A DNA stretch of 64,000 nt from Corallococcus caeni (GTDB lineage: Bacteria; Myxococcota; Myxococcia; Myxococcales; Myxococcaceae), in assembly GCF_036245865.1 (NCBI RefSeq), contig NZ_BTTW01000004.1:248001-312000 (forward strand), in the 5' to 3' direction. Positions 1 to 9,374 of the stretch are shown here, piece after piece. A program made the translations under genes and the position numbers. The notes below the pieces were generated by a model. The model did no database searches. It was given only the letters and a program-made list of their open reading frames with translations, and had not been told where the DNA came from. Every line of letters starts with the position of its first letter. The first letter of the stretch is position 1.

Positions 1-1659
1 GGGCAGGCCATCATACGAGTCCTGGAATGCTGGCCCGATTCCGAGCCCTGGCCCCAAGAGCTGTGGGTTCGTGGAGCGCAAGCGCTCGACGGCGCCATCG
101 CGGCGGCCCGGAGATGGGGGAAGGGCGAGCGGCTCGCCCAATCCGCCCTCGGGCTGCTCCGGCTCTCCGTCCTGACCCAGGAGCCCGGGCACATCGAGTC
201 CACCGCTGAGCGCGCCTGGGTCGCACTTGATGAAGCCCGGCCCTTCCTGTTGGTGGACGAGCCGTCGGCATTCGAGGAGGCCCAGGTCACCGCCGACGTA
301 GGAACCGTGCTGGCCCGCGCGCTGAAGGAGCGGACCGTCAGTGGCGACACGGCGGGGCTCTCCTTCGTGCTGACCGGAGCCCCTGCGGAGCGAGTCCTTC
401 GCTGGCTCGCGCGGGCATCGGGCGCGTTCCAGCGCACCCTGGCGGGCAGGATGTCCCGGCCCGAACGGGTTCCCTCGGGGGACTGGGTGGAATGGCTCGA
501 GGCCATACGCGGAGGAATGCCTGGTGTCGTGGCGCGGACCCTGGAGAAGGTGCGCCTCACCGAACCCGCCTTCCTTCGCGGAGAGCCGGATCTGTCCGGG
601 ACCTGGAGCTGGTTGCGAGCCCGGCCCGGCTCGGCCGCCGTTGCGCTCATCAGCGGAAGCCTGGGAACGATGGTGGTAGTCCTCGAGAGCCGGGAGCACC
701 CTCAGGTGAGGGTGGCGGAACTCCGGGTCGGCGCGATTCCGGTGGAGGCGCGCGCGGTGGCCCAGGCCATGGGAGTGGATGAGAGCGGACAGCCCTACCG
801 GGACCTCCTCGCCTGGGCCCGGACGCAGTTGCTGCCGTCCCTCCAGGCGCTGCTTCCACCTGCCCCGACGCACCTGCTCTGGATTCCCGCGGGCCCCCTT
901 CGATTGCTGGCCCCGGTGGACCTCTGGCCCTCCACGCCTGTTTCGCTGGGGACGCGGCTCGCGTTGGAGTCACGCTCCTTTCCGGGCCGTCCCCGATGCA
1001 CGCTCCTGGCGGTCGCGGACCCCGGGCCCGGCCGCAGGGGAGATCTCAAGAGCGCGGTCAAGCTCGGTGCACACCTCGCCCACCGCGTAGCTTCCTCCGG
1101 AAGGCCACGTGTGTTGCTGAGTCAGGGGGCGAAGTTCGGGACCGCGCTCAAACTGACGTGCCCTGGGCTCGTGGAGCGGCCGGCATCGGCGCAGGATGTC
1201 CTGCGCGAGCTAGCGGAAGCGGACGTGGTGGTGATCCTCTGCCATGGCGGGGTCGAAGGTCCTCGCAAGGCAACGCTCCAGCTCCTCGACGAGACAGGCT
1301 CGGACTCGGAACTGGCATTGGAACAGGTGGGCGCGGATCCTCGTCGCATCGCGGGCGCCACCGTGGTGCTCCTCTCTTGTGAGACAGGACAGGTAGGCGG
1401 CTGGCTCCACCGCGCGGCGGGATTGGCCGGCGCATTCCTGGCGAGCGGAGCCCGACGAATCATCGCCCCGCTTTGGAACGTGCGACTGGGAACCGCGGTC
1501 CAGGTAGGGAGTGCTGTGCTTGAGGCATTGGCCCGGGAGCAAGACCCCTCCCTGGTGCTCCACTCCCTCCAGTCCGAAAGCATGCAGGCAGACAGCAATC
1601 CTGCTTCGAGTTTCGGCCGCAACTGGTCACTCAAAGCCTTCGTCCACTGGGTGGGATGA
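1..1659 (+). CDS. CHAT-domain protein, 5' end cut by the window
   Basis: The reading frame is open from base 1, so the true start lies upstream and about 552 codons are visible. The C-terminal third has the CHAT (caspase HetF associated with TPRs) signature: a strand ending in LCHGG supplies the catalytic His (near 1240) and a strand ending in LLSCETG supplies the catalytic Cys (near 1378). CHAT proteins are caspase-clan cysteine peptidases, usually with TPR or other sensor repeats at the N-terminus, which would lie outside this window. No signal peptide can be judged. Family call is firm; the substrate is unknown. Confidence 0.85.
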   Translation, partial: GQAIIRVLECWPDSEPWPQELWVRGAQALDGAIAAARRWGKGERLAQSALGLLRLSVLTQEPGHIESTAERAWVALDEARPFLLVDEPSAFEEAQVTADVGTVLARALKERTVSGDTAGLSFVLTGAPAERVLRWLARASGAFQRTLAGRMSRPERVPSGDWVEWLEAIRGGMPGVVARTLEKVRLTEPAFLRGEPDLSGTWSWLRARPGSAAVALISGSLGTMVVVLESREHPQVRVAELRVGAIPVEARAVAQAMGVDESGQPYRDLLAWARTQLLPSLQALLPPAPTHLLWIPAGPLRLLAPVDLWPSTPVSLGTRLALESRSFPGRPRCTLLAVADPGPGRRGDLKSAVKLGAHLAHRVASSGRPRVLLSQGAKFGTALKLTCPGLVERPASAQDVLRELAEADVVVILCHGGVEGPRKATLQLLDETGSDSELALEQVGADPRRIAGATVVLLSCETGQVGGWLHRAAGLAGAFLASGARRIIAPLWNVRLGTAVQVGSAVLEALAREQDPSLVLHSLQSESMQADSNPASSFGRNWSLKAFVHWVG

Positions 1660-1689
1660 TCGGAGACCGGCAGTCCTGCCCAGGACGGC

Positions 1690-1840
1690 TCATGGAAGCG
1701 CGTTGACCCAGACGTAGTTGCTCTCGAACACCCCAGGTAGAGCGACGAAGAATAGGTCTGTGGTCGCGGGCGACCTCTGGGTGGACGTGAGCTGGAATCC
1801 CCGGTACCGCTCGGGAGTCACGGTCCGCCCTGGAAGCCCA
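1690..1840 (-). pseudogene. 3' remnant of an unidentified gene
   Basis: This intergenic stretch reads on the minus strand as a protein-like segment with strong G/C in codon third positions, from about 1840 to a TGA at 1690. It includes TPERYRGFQLTST and ends FESNYVWVNALP. No start codon with a ribosome site is present. The segment lies just past the terminator of the lipoprotein gene at 1927, so it has no visible way to be expressed. I read it as the tail of a gene whose front was lost. The upstream limit is approximate and the family is not recognised. Confidence 0.4.
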
Positions 1841-1865
1841 GGGAGGAGCCCCGAGCGCGGGCAAG

Positions 1866-1900
1866 CAAAAAGCCCAGCAACCGGTTGGGATTGCTGGGCT
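1866..1900 (-). terminator. Rho-independent terminator of the 1927-3300 gene
   Basis: A perfect 10-bp inverted repeat (AGCCCAGCAA at 1871-1880 and TTGCTGGGCT at 1891-1900) has a 10-nt loop. On the minus strand it is followed by a run of five T. It sits 26 bases past the stop of the lipoprotein gene. Confidence 0.85.
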
Positions 1901-1926
1901 TCTGGCTGTGTTTCAATTCCTCGCGG

Positions 1927-3300
1927 CTACAGCGCGAGGATGCGCACCTGGAGCTGCCCCGTGCTCACCCCCGTGACGAGCACCAGCTCTCCGCGGTGCA
2001 CGAACACCCGCTTCGCGATGCCGGGGTAGTAGCTGGCCGAGAGGATGTCGAAGGTGCTGCTCAGCACCCGCAGCTGCGTCGTGTTCCCCACGGTGTCGAT
2101 GAGGTAGTAGCGCCCGTTGTGGAAGGCGACGTCCACGAACGACAGGCCCAGGCTGGTGCGGTAGGTGAGGTCGGCGGCGTTGAAGAACAGGCCGCTGCCC
2201 ACCATGACGCCGGACTCGTCCGGCAGGAGCCGGAGGGGGTTGGGCAGGTTGTAGTCACCGTGGTACGGCGAGTCCCGCTCCGCGCCCAGCGTGCCCGCGA
2301 CGGGGTCCACGTCCACCATCGTCACGTCCGTCGGGGAGACGCCGGAGTTGAGCAGGTAGACGCGCTTGTTCACCGGAGAGAACACGAGGCTGCGGGCCGA
2401 GTAGCGCCACTCGGCCGTGGCGACGCGCGCACCGGTGGAGCGCTGGTAGAGCGAGTGCGAATCCCACGCGCCGGAGCTGTCGATGGTGAACAGGTAGTTG
2501 CCGGCCACCACCATGCTCGACACCGTCTCCGGCGCCGCGGCGAAGAAGCGGGCGGTGCCGTCCTGCGAAAAGGCATCCATGCGCCCGCCGGTGTAGGCCA
2601 GGTACGTGGTGGTCCCGTCCGGAGACACCGCCATGGACACGGCGTCCGCCGTGCCCGCGTAGGAGCTCAGGAAGCGGCGGTTGGCCACGTCCAGCCGGTG
2701 GACCCGATCCGCGGTGCGGTCGAAGAAGTGGATGACGCCGCCGGAGGTCAGGGTGGCGTCGTCCAGGTTGAAGGCGAGCTGCGCGCCGTCCAGGACGAGG
2801 CCCCCATCCGGGAGCGAGCCACCGTCGGACGTGCCCCCATCGGTGGACGGCTCGCCCGTCTCCAGCGACCCCGTGATGTCGATGTCACCCGTGCCCGGCG
2901 CGTTGGGGCAGTTCGGCAGGTCGCGGCGCAGGACGATGTTGGCCGAGGTGACGCTGCCGGCCACCACATCCACCACGGTGCTCCCCGAGTACACCAGCAG
3001 GCCGGAAGCGTTGAACGCGTCCACCCGCACCGTCCGGGCCGTGCCCGCCGGGACCTGGGAGATGCGGCCCTGGAGGGTCGTGTTCGTCACCTGGAGCGGC
3101 ACGGGCCCCAGGGTCGTCATGTCCGGCGCGGAGACCGTGGCGTCGGCCGAGGTGACTCCGCAGACATCTCCCGCCAGGGAGATCTCCATGCGGATGGACT
3201 CGGTACCCGTCGTTTCCTCCGGGGGCGTCCCCTGACACGCCGCCAGCCACGCACACGCGGCCAGTATCCAAACCAATCGATTGGCAATCTTCATGTTCAT
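1927..3300 (-). CDS. Lipoprotein with probable beta-propeller repeats
   Basis: A 457-residue protein. The N-terminus is a lipoprotein signal (basic start, hydrophobic stretch, lipobox LAAC with Cys21), so export and lipid anchoring are expected. Residues about 35-135 look like an Ig-like or carboxypeptidase-regulatory fold. A Gly/Asp/Ser linker follows, rich in DGG (about 150-170). The remainder has repeating blocks of the kind AVSPDGTTTYLAY and SLVFSPVNKRVYLL, typical of YVTN/WD-like beta-propellers. It is transcribed alone, with a strong terminator downstream. No specific function can be assigned. Confidence 0.7.
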   Translation of the reverse strand: MNMKIANRLVWILAACAWLAACQGTPPEETTGTESIRMEISLAGDVCGVTSADATVSAPDMTTLGPVPLQVTNTTLQGRISQVPAGTARTVRVDAFNASGLLVYSGSTVVDVVAGSVTSANIVLRRDLPNCPNAPGTGDIDITGSLETGEPSTDGGTSDGGSLPDGGLVLDGAQLAFNLDDATLTSGGVIHFFDRTADRVHRLDVANRRFLSSYAGTADAVSMAVSPDGTTTYLAYTGGRMDAFSQDGTARFFAAAPETVSSMVVAGNYLFTIDSSGAWDSHSLYQRSTGARVATAEWRYSARSLVFSPVNKRVYLLNSGVSPTDVTMVDVDPVAGTLGAERDSPYHGDYNLPNPLRLLPDESGVMVGSGLFFNAADLTYRTSLGLSFVDVAFHNGRYYLIDTVGNTTQLRVLSSTFDILSASYYPGIAKRVFVHRGELVLVTGVSTGQLQVRILAL

Positions 3301-3525
3301 GTATTCCGTGGCCCTTTGCGGCCACGCCCCCTGCTGTCGTCTGGTTTTGAAGCTCCGGCAGTGACGGGCGGCAGTCTAAAGCCTGACGGCAATGCCTTCG
3401 CAAGTTGTCTGAAGGTCCAGGAACGAGAAGCCAGTTCGGGGTGGATTTCACCCCCTTCCATCGAGGCAGCGGCGCAAACCTGCGTTGTATAGGATTGCAG
3501 GGCTTGCTTCCGCCTTGCCCTGGCT

Positions 3526-3813
3526 CTACTCGAGGAAGTCCTCTTCCGTGGTGCCCTTCCTCAGCATCATCACCAGGCCCGTGATGCTGACGCCTCCGGC
3601 CATCATGGAGGCCAGTGCGGCGAGCACCAGGGGGATGCCGCCCTCGCCCTCGGGGTAGCTGTGGCCGGGGGCATCGCGGTCGTGGAGCACCTGGATTCCA
3701 CTGCCCGTGCGCAGGCGCTCATACAGGTCCTTGGAGACGGCGCGCTGGGCCAGGACCATCACGAAGACGATGACGCCCATGACCAGGAACAGGGCCCCGT
3801 CCATCTGGGGCAT
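3526..3813 (-). CDS. Small two-helix membrane protein
   Basis: I place the start at the Met giving a 95-residue protein beginning MPQMDGALF; a second Met three codons on is equally possible. The longer upstream frame looks non-coding. There are two hydrophobic helices, about residues 7-24 and 62-82, separated by a polar loop containing DLYERLRTGSG, and an acidic tail TEEDFLE. No strong Shine-Dalgarno sequence precedes either Met. It has no operon partner; the tRNA genes lie upstream on the same strand behind a terminator. Function unknown. Confidence 0.55.
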   Translation of the reverse strand: MPQMDGALFLVMGVIVFVMVLAQRAVSKDLYERLRTGSGIQVLHDRDAPGHSYPEGEGGIPLVLAALASMMAGGVSITGLVMMLRKGTTEEDFLE

Positions 3814-4067
3814 GCGTCGCGGGGAACCGGAGCTGAAGGGGGCATGAAACCTCTGCCGACCGCAGGCACCGCTGCCTGCTTGAGCGTCGCGCAGTTCCCG
3901 GGAAACGACCGGACGGCCCCTGGGAGAGACGCCCTTCGTCACCGCCGCCGCCTCCGGCCACGTGCACGGGAGCGCCCGTTCGTCCTCCAGGGCCTCCGGG
4001 GCCTCATGGAGCTGCGCTGCTCGTCGTGTCCGGACGGGCTCCGCGACGCAGGGGGAGGGGATGGCCA

Positions 4068-4104
4068 GAAAAGAGAAAGGCCCGGAACCTTTCGGTTCCG
4101 GGCC
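4068..4104 (-). terminator. Terminator of the tRNA-Val/tRNA-Asp unit
   Basis: A perfect 11-bp stem (4079-4089 with 4094-4104) is closed by a 4-nt loop that reads GAAA on the minus strand. It is followed there by TTTCTCTTTT. It lies directly past the CCA end of tRNA-Asp. Confidence 0.9.
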
Positions 4105-4112
4105 CTTCTTAT

Positions 4113-4189
<77 letters not shown>

Positions 4190-4210
4190 ACAAACCCTGC
4201 TAACTCTATA

Positions 4211-4282
4211 TGGGCGGAACAGGGATTGAACCTGTGACCATCGCCTTGTAAGGGCGCCGCTCTACCGCTGAGCTATCCGCCC
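4211..4282 (-). tRNA. tRNA-Val (TAC)
   Basis: A 72-nt cloverleaf on the minus strand. The acceptor stem GGGCGGA pairs with TCCGCCC. The anticodon loop CTTACAA gives TAC, and the discriminator is A. The 3' end runs into ATA, so CCA is not encoded, unlike tRNA-Asp 21 bases downstream. The two are probably cotranscribed and share the terminator at 4068-4104. Confidence 0.95.
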
Positions 4283-4419
4283 TGCGCGGCCCCGCCGTGA
4301 TTCAGTGAGGCGGCTTGTACCGTCCCCATCCGCCTCCGTCAAGCATCTGTTTTCGAGGCCCCTGCATTCGGCTTCGCCCCCTCGGAAAGGGGCGGATCCG
4401 ACGGGCGCGGATCCGCCTG

Positions 4420-4524
4420 CTAGGCCCGCACCTTCCACCGGCGCACGCGGCGGCGGGAGCGGGGAATCATCAACACGGCGCCCAGCAACAGGGCCACCGG
4501 CACGAACACCAACATCGTCTGCAT
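4420..4524 (-). CDS. 34-residue single-span membrane peptide
   Basis: The frame starts MQTMLVFVPVALLLGAV and ends in a strongly basic tail (RSRRRVRRWKVRA). That gives one hydrophobic helix, about residues 4-20, with a positive-inside C-terminus. A good Shine-Dalgarno sequence (TGGAGG) sits about 7 bases before the ATG, and third codon positions are G/C rich. It lies alone between tRNA-Val and the Spy-like gene. No family is recognised; small proteins of this shape often act on larger membrane partners, but that is inference. Confidence 0.55.
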   Translation of the reverse strand: MQTMLVFVPVALLLGAVLMIPRSRRRVRRWKVRA

Positions 4525-4664
4525 CTTCGCCTCCAGGTACCCCGCACCATACGGAGTCCCTCTGACATCCTGACGGGGAGTTCGTGACTTTCAGGAAACG
4601 ACACTCCAAGCCGCCGGGGTTCCGGCCATCCTGGCGGGCGGCTGGCCGGCCCCGTCCTGGAGGG

Positions 4665-5153
4665 CTATTCGCCTCGGGGAGGACCGCCCCGGCCGCCGTG
4701 CCCCGGGCCGTGGGCGGGCCGCTCGGCCTCCAGGACGGTGCGGGCCTGGGCCTTCTGGGCGTCCGTCAGCACCTGCTCTGCTTCCTGGTAGGCAGCCATG
4801 TCGTTGGTGCGCAGCTGCTCGAACAGGCCGCGGGCCTGCTCGTGCCTGGCCTGGTCCTGAGCGGACGGCGTGCCCTGGGTGTTGCGGTCCGGTGGTGCGG
4901 ACGGGCGCAGGGCCTCCAGGGACTGCCTCACGGGCGCGTTCTTCACGTCGAGTGCGGCCTGGATCTTCTCCAGGCTCAAGGCCTGGGCGTCGGTGAGGGC
5001 CAGGTCCTGGCGGTGGTCGATGAGCACCTGGACCGGCGACTTGCGCTCGAACGGGGGCGGGCGGCGCGCGCCCTGCGGGGTGGGGGTGGTGGTGGATCCG
5101 GCGAAGGCGGGAACGGCGAACAGCAGGCCCAGCATGAACAGATGGCGCTTCAT
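4665..5153 (-). CDS. Spy/CpxP-like periplasmic LTxxQ protein
   Basis: A 162-residue protein starting MKRHLFMLGLLF, chosen because GGAGG precedes this ATG at a normal distance. A cleavable signal peptide ends near AFAG (about residue 19). The mature part carries the motif LTDAQALSLEKIQ and a second LTDAQKAQARTVLEAE, as in the Spy/CpxP LTxxQ family. Those small helical periplasmic proteins act as chaperones or stress sensors. The C-terminus is rich in Gly, His, Arg and Pro (GPGHGGRGG), which could bind metal. No two-component genes are adjacent. Confidence 0.7.
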   Translation of the reverse strand: MKRHLFMLGLLFAVPAFAGSTTTPTPQGARRPPPFERKSPVQVLIDHRQDLALTDAQALSLEKIQAALDVKNAPVRQSLEALRPSAPPDRNTQGTPSAQDQARHEQARGLFEQLRTNDMAAYQEAEQVLTDAQKAQARTVLEAERPAHGPGHGGRGGPPRGE

Positions 5154-5343
5154 GGTGACGTACCTCCAGGTTGCGCGTGATGACCGCACCCGGAAGCCTT
5201 TGGCCTGACGGCACGTGGACACCGTGCGGGACCGACTGGGAGGGGTTTGTCCCCCACGGAGGCCCGTGCCGCTCAGGCCCGGGGCTTCCGGGCTGACACG
5301 GTGCAAGGTGCTCCCGCCATGTGCCGCGAAAATGTCCCGCGCG

Positions 5344-8300
5344 TTACCGAATGTGTTCGGCCTCGGTCCGTGCGTCCTTCGTCGCGTCTGGCTTCTCCGC
5401 GGCGACCGGGAGGGAACCCCCGGTGCCGCTGAGCGCCACGTAGATGTTGAACCACGCCAGCCAGGCGCGCCACGCCGGGTCGCGCTGTTCGATGAGGGTG
5501 CGCCGCGCCTGGCTCATCCGCTGGGGCACGTCGAAGGGCATCCGCGTCCTGTCCTCGGACTGCAGCTGCGCCGCGAACCAGAGCACGTCCAGTTGGCCGG
5601 CATCGACCGGGGCGTGGGTGCGCGCCATCAGCGAGTCCGCGTGCTCCAGCGCCTTGCCCAGCCACTGCGCCGCCCGCGCCGGATCCCGCTGGTCCACGGC
5701 GTTCTCCGCCAGCCGCAGCTCCGCGAGCGTCACCGCGCGGATGTCCTCGTCACGATCCGATTCGTCGAACTGCTCCAGGAACAACGCGCGCCGCTGCTCC
5801 AGCGCGCGAGCTGCGGCGTCCACGCGCCCGAGCCGGGTCTCCGCGTTGGCGCGCAGCCCGGCGGCGATGATGCGGTACGCGCGGTGGACGAACGCGGGCG
5901 TGGCGTGCGCCTGCTTCAGCGTGGCCTGCACGGCGGGCGTCGCCAGGTCGCGGTCCACCTGGTCCAGGTCCTCCAGCGCCCGCTGGGGCTTGTCCGCGCC
6001 CAGCGCCGCGGCGCAGCGGGCCAGCCGCAGCACCAGCCGGTTGCGCAGGCCCTCCGCGTCGCGAGCGCTGGCGTCGATGCCGGGCAGCGCGCGGTCGTAG
6101 AGCCCCAGCGCCTGCTCGAACCGGCCCGCGGCCAGGTTGTAGAGCGCCGCGCGATCCAGCACCAACGGGGTGAACCGGGCGGCCAGCTTCGGCGCGGCCT
6201 CCACCATGGCCAGGGCCTTCTCCGCGGATTGCGCGGCCTCCGCCTCGCGGTTGACGTGCAGGAGGGCGCGGGCGCGGGCCAGGGCCACGGACAGCCCCGC
6301 GGCGCTGTCCGCGTAGGGCAGCTTGTCCCGTTCGTCCAGGTAGCCCAGGGCGATGTGGTGGTTGCCCACCTGCGTGTGCAGCAGTCCCAGCGCGCCGAGG
6401 ATCATCGCCTTGTAGCGCGGGTTGTTGCGCACCAGGTCCAGGGCGACCAGGTAGTGCCGGTTGGCGCGCTCGGCGGCGGCGGGGTTGTGGCCCCGCAGGA
6501 AGTCCTCGTGGTGGATGGCCCCCATGAGGGCCTGCACCTCGCGCTGGTTCTTGAGCTCCTGCCACGCCGCGCGCAGCTCCGCGAGGCCGGTCTTCACCGC
6601 CTGCGCGTGCGCGGCGTCATCCAGCTTGGACAGCCGGCGCGTCGTCACGTAGGCCTTCACGAAGTGGGAGAGCGACTTCGCCTTGGCCGGAACGTCGGTG
6701 GTGACCTCCCGGATGATCACCTCCGGGGCCACGCCCGCGCGCAGACGCAGGCTCATGGACTCGACGGCGCTCTCCAGCGAGCCCGTCCGCCGCGTCACCA
6801 GGTCGAAGTCGGCGCGGGCCTCGTCCATCCGGTCCCGCCCCATGCGGCGGTAGGCGCGGCCCAGCAGCGCGCGGCGGAACAGCCGCTCCGCCCGGCGGCG
6901 CTCCTCGGTGCCTGCCGGGGCGTCGTCGACGTAGAGCGTCGCCAGGGCCTCCATCACGCCGTCGGCCCCCAGGCTCGTGGCGCGTTCGGCGGTGTCCTGC
7001 ACCACCACGCGGCGGCGAAGCGGGTTCTGCTGCTGTTTGTAGAAGGCGACCAGCGCGTCCCGGACGGGGCGGGGAGGGCGCTCCTCGTGCAAGGCATTGA
7101 CGTGACGGCCCAGCTCCAGGGCGAACGCATACGGCGTCCCCGCGGGCTCCGCCGCGAGCGCCTGGGCCATGGCGGCGTCCGCTTCAGCGTAGGGGCGTCC
7201 CCGGTACAGGGCGCGGACGGCGGCGCGCGCGAAGTCGAGCTGATCATCCTCCTTGAAGACCTTGTTCCGGGAGAGCTGGCGGCCCGCGGCGACCAGCGCA
7301 TCCCGATCGTCCAGTTCGCGGTACAGCGCGTCCGCCTGCTCGTACCAGGCCTCCAGCACCGCGCGCGGCGTGGTGTCCGTCAGCTGCGCCGCCTCCAGCT
7401 CCTGCCGCGCGAGCGTGAAGTCGCCGGCCGACTGCGCCAGCTCGCTGCGCACGACGTGCTGATAGACGGCGGAGGGCGGGCTGGGCGCGGCGGCGGGGTC
7501 GAGCGCCGCCATGCGCTGGCGCTCGGCCTCCTGCAGCTCGTCCACCATGCGGCCCCGGTCGCGCTCCTTCAGGGCGCGCCGGTGGGCGATGAGCAGCCGC
7601 AGCGGCTCCGACAGTCCCGCGGTGACGGGGTCGCTCACCGACTGCATGTGACGGGCGTAGAAGTCCGCGGCGTCGAAGTCCCCGTAGGCCAGGTGGAGCT
7701 GGCTCAGGCGCATCATCAACAACCGGCGGGGCTTGGGCCGGGTCTCGCGCAGCAGGCGCTGGCGGTAGAGGAGGAGCTCATCCGCGCGCTTGCCCACCAT
7801 GCCCAGCTCTTCCTTGAGGCGGGGCACGTCCCACTCCCCGGGGACCTGGCCGTCCAGCGGCAGCCGGTACACGTCCAGCGACTGGCCTCGTGAGCAGGTC
7901 GTGATGAGCGACGCGGCGGTGGGGGAGGGGTACTCGCAGTTCCACGCCTCGGTGGTGAGCTGGTCCGGGCTGGTGGCGGCGGCCTGCGCGGGCGCGTCGT
8001 CGCGCTCGGAGGAGAAGGACACGCGGAACAGCACCCCGCTGTCGCTTGCGTCAATCACCCCGTCCCCGTTGGAGTCGGTGAAGAACTGCACCACGTACAG
8101 CGAGCGTCCGTCGCGCGCGAACACCGGCTGTCCCGTCTGCCCCGGGATGTCGAGCGCCAGCGGGACGGGTGCCGCGCCGGGGACATCCAACCGGACCGCC
8201 TCCAGGTGGGGCGCGGCGCGTGCGGCGAAGCCCGGGCCCACCTGCCGCACGGAGCGTTCGACGGGGACGTACACCAGCCAGCGCCCATCCGGGGAGAACG

Positions 8301-8841
8301 TGGGGCTGGTCAGGTTGCGCTCGAGCAGGGGCGTCACGTGCCATCCGGCCCCCAGCGCGACCTTCGACAGCCGCAGGTCACCCTGGATGGTCGCGCGGCT
8401 CACCAGCGCGATGTGCGTGTCGTCGATCCACTCCGCCTGCAGCGCGCTGGTCTCCTCCTCCAGGCAGCGGCGCTCCTTCGCCTCCGGCAGCTCGCGCACG
8501 CAGAGCTGGCCGCCGGCCTGGGTGCGGAACGAGATGTAGAGCAGCTGCTTGCCGTCGGGGCTGATGCGCGGCCACGTCACGTCCGCGCCTTCGTCGAAGA
8601 GGCGGCGCTCGCGGCCCTTCTCCACGTCCTGGACGAAGACCTCCGTCGCGATGTCCCGGTTGGACACGAACAGCAGCGAGTTCTCGTCAGGCCCCAGCTG
8701 CCCCAGGAACTGATCCCCCATGCCCACGGTGAGCCGCTCGGGCAGGCGCATGCCTCCGTCGTTCTCGTCGTCCTGCCCCCAGGCGCCGCTCGCGACGAGG
8801 ACGGTGAGGGCCAGGACCCACGGGGCTCGGGGCGTCAGCAC
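5344..8841 (-). CDS. Exported TolB-like beta-propeller and TPR protein
   Basis: An 1165-residue protein from a GTG start overlapping the preceding stop by 7 bases, so it is translationally coupled to the gene at 8835. A signal peptide ends near residue 22 (VASGAWG). Residues about 40-330 have PD40/WD40-like blocks such as RISPDGKQLLYISF and TFSPDGRWLVYV, as in TolB. Within them is a calcium-loop-like DSNGDGVIDASD at about 256-267. The remaining 800 residues are helical, Ala/Leu/Arg-rich TPR-like repeats. It is the last gene of the YdbH/YdbL-like operon, which suggests a periplasmic scaffold. The exact role is unknown. Confidence 0.7.
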   Translation of the reverse strand: MLTPRAPWVLALTVLVASGAWGQDDENDGGMRLPERLTVGMGDQFLGQLGPDENSLLFVSNRDIATEVFVQDVEKGRERRLFDEGADVTWPRISPDGKQLLYISFRTQAGGQLCVRELPEAKERRCLEEETSALQAEWIDDTHIALVSRATIQGDLRLSKVALGAGWHVTPLLERNLTSPTFSPDGRWLVYVPVERSVRQVGPGFAARAAPHLEAVRLDVPGAAPVPLALDIPGQTGQPVFARDGRSLYVVQFFTDSNGDGVIDASDSGVLFRVSFSSERDDAPAQAAATSPDQLTTEAWNCEYPSPTAASLITTCSRGQSLDVYRLPLDGQVPGEWDVPRLKEELGMVGKRADELLLYRQRLLRETRPKPRRLLMMRLSQLHLAYGDFDAADFYARHMQSVSDPVTAGLSEPLRLLIAHRRALKERDRGRMVDELQEAERQRMAALDPAAAPSPPSAVYQHVVRSELAQSAGDFTLARQELEAAQLTDTTPRAVLEAWYEQADALYRELDDRDALVAAGRQLSRNKVFKEDDQLDFARAAVRALYRGRPYAEADAAMAQALAAEPAGTPYAFALELGRHVNALHEERPPRPVRDALVAFYKQQQNPLRRRVVVQDTAERATSLGADGVMEALATLYVDDAPAGTEERRRAERLFRRALLGRAYRRMGRDRMDEARADFDLVTRRTGSLESAVESMSLRLRAGVAPEVIIREVTTDVPAKAKSLSHFVKAYVTTRRLSKLDDAAHAQAVKTGLAELRAAWQELKNQREVQALMGAIHHEDFLRGHNPAAAERANRHYLVALDLVRNNPRYKAMILGALGLLHTQVGNHHIALGYLDERDKLPYADSAAGLSVALARARALLHVNREAEAAQSAEKALAMVEAAPKLAARFTPLVLDRAALYNLAAGRFEQALGLYDRALPGIDASARDAEGLRNRLVLRLARCAAALGADKPQRALEDLDQVDRDLATPAVQATLKQAHATPAFVHRAYRIIAAGLRANAETRLGRVDAAARALEQRRALFLEQFDESDRDEDIRAVTLAELRLAENAVDQRDPARAAQWLGKALEHADSLMARTHAPVDAGQLDVLWFAAQLQSEDRTRMPFDVPQRMSQARRTLIEQRDPAWRAWLAWFNIYVALSGTGGSLPVAAEKPDATKDARTEAEHIR

Positions 8842-9374
8842 TTCTTCTCTCCCCAGGTGCCGTCAGCGGCTTCCACCCAGCCGCCGCAGACGACCCCTTC
8901 CGCGTGCGCCTGCTGCCAGTTCTGGCGCAGCGTCTCTTCCGGTACGCCAGGGCGCACGGTCCGCATCCACTGCCACAGCTGCCGCCGGGCCCGGTTCACC
9001 CGCTCCACCATGGAGGCGTCGTCCGCGGACACGCGTCCGGCCGTGCACTGCTTCCGGGTGACCACCAGCAGCCCGTCCTTGCCCTCGCCCACGCAGTGCC
9101 GCCGCACCAGGTCGTCCACGCGGTCCGCCTGCGTCTTGCCCAGGTTCTCCACCAGCGGCGGGGGCTGGATGCCCAGGTCCTCCAGCTGGTTGGGCGTCAG
9201 CGGCACCGGCGTGGGGTTCATGCCCGCCCTGGCCAGCCGCTGCTCCACGTCCTTGTACGAGCCGGCGGCCTGCTCCTCGAGCGCCGTCGCCCGGTCCACC
9301 ATGACGATCTCCGGCGCGCTGATGCACCCGGGAGCGGCGAGGGCGGCCATGAGCAGCAATCCACGGCGTGTCAT
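8835..9374 (-). CDS. YdbL/DUF1318-like lipoprotein
   Basis: A 179-residue protein starting MTRRGLLLM. The signal sequence ends at a lipobox APGC (Cys17). The mature part has a helical segment ALEEQAAGSYKDVEQRL. Its C-terminal half (AGRVSADDASMVERVNRARRQLW) resembles the DUF1318/YdbL family. The start overlaps the stop of the AsmA/YdbH-like gene as ATGA, and its own stop overlaps the next start. In enterobacteria YdbH, YnbE and YdbL are encoded together and take part in inner-to-outer membrane phospholipid traffic. That parallel is the main functional clue. Confidence 0.6.
   Translation of the reverse strand: MTRRGLLLMAALAAPGCISAPEIVMVDRATALEEQAAGSYKDVEQRLARAGMNPTPVPLTPNQLEDLGIQPPPLVENLGKTQADRVDDLVRRHCVGEGKDGLLVVTRKQCTAGRVSADDASMVERVNRARRQLWQWMRTVRPGVPEETLRQNWQQAHAEGVVCGGWVEAADGTWGEKKC

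Noticed and set aside
1885-3492. A 535-codon plus-strand frame opposite the first lipoprotein
   Set aside because: Arg/Gly/Val/His-rich shadow; the minus-strand gene has a lipobox and a terminator.
5215-7893. An 892-codon plus-strand frame opposite the propeller/TPR gene
   Set aside because: Shadow frame with no domain and no start signal.
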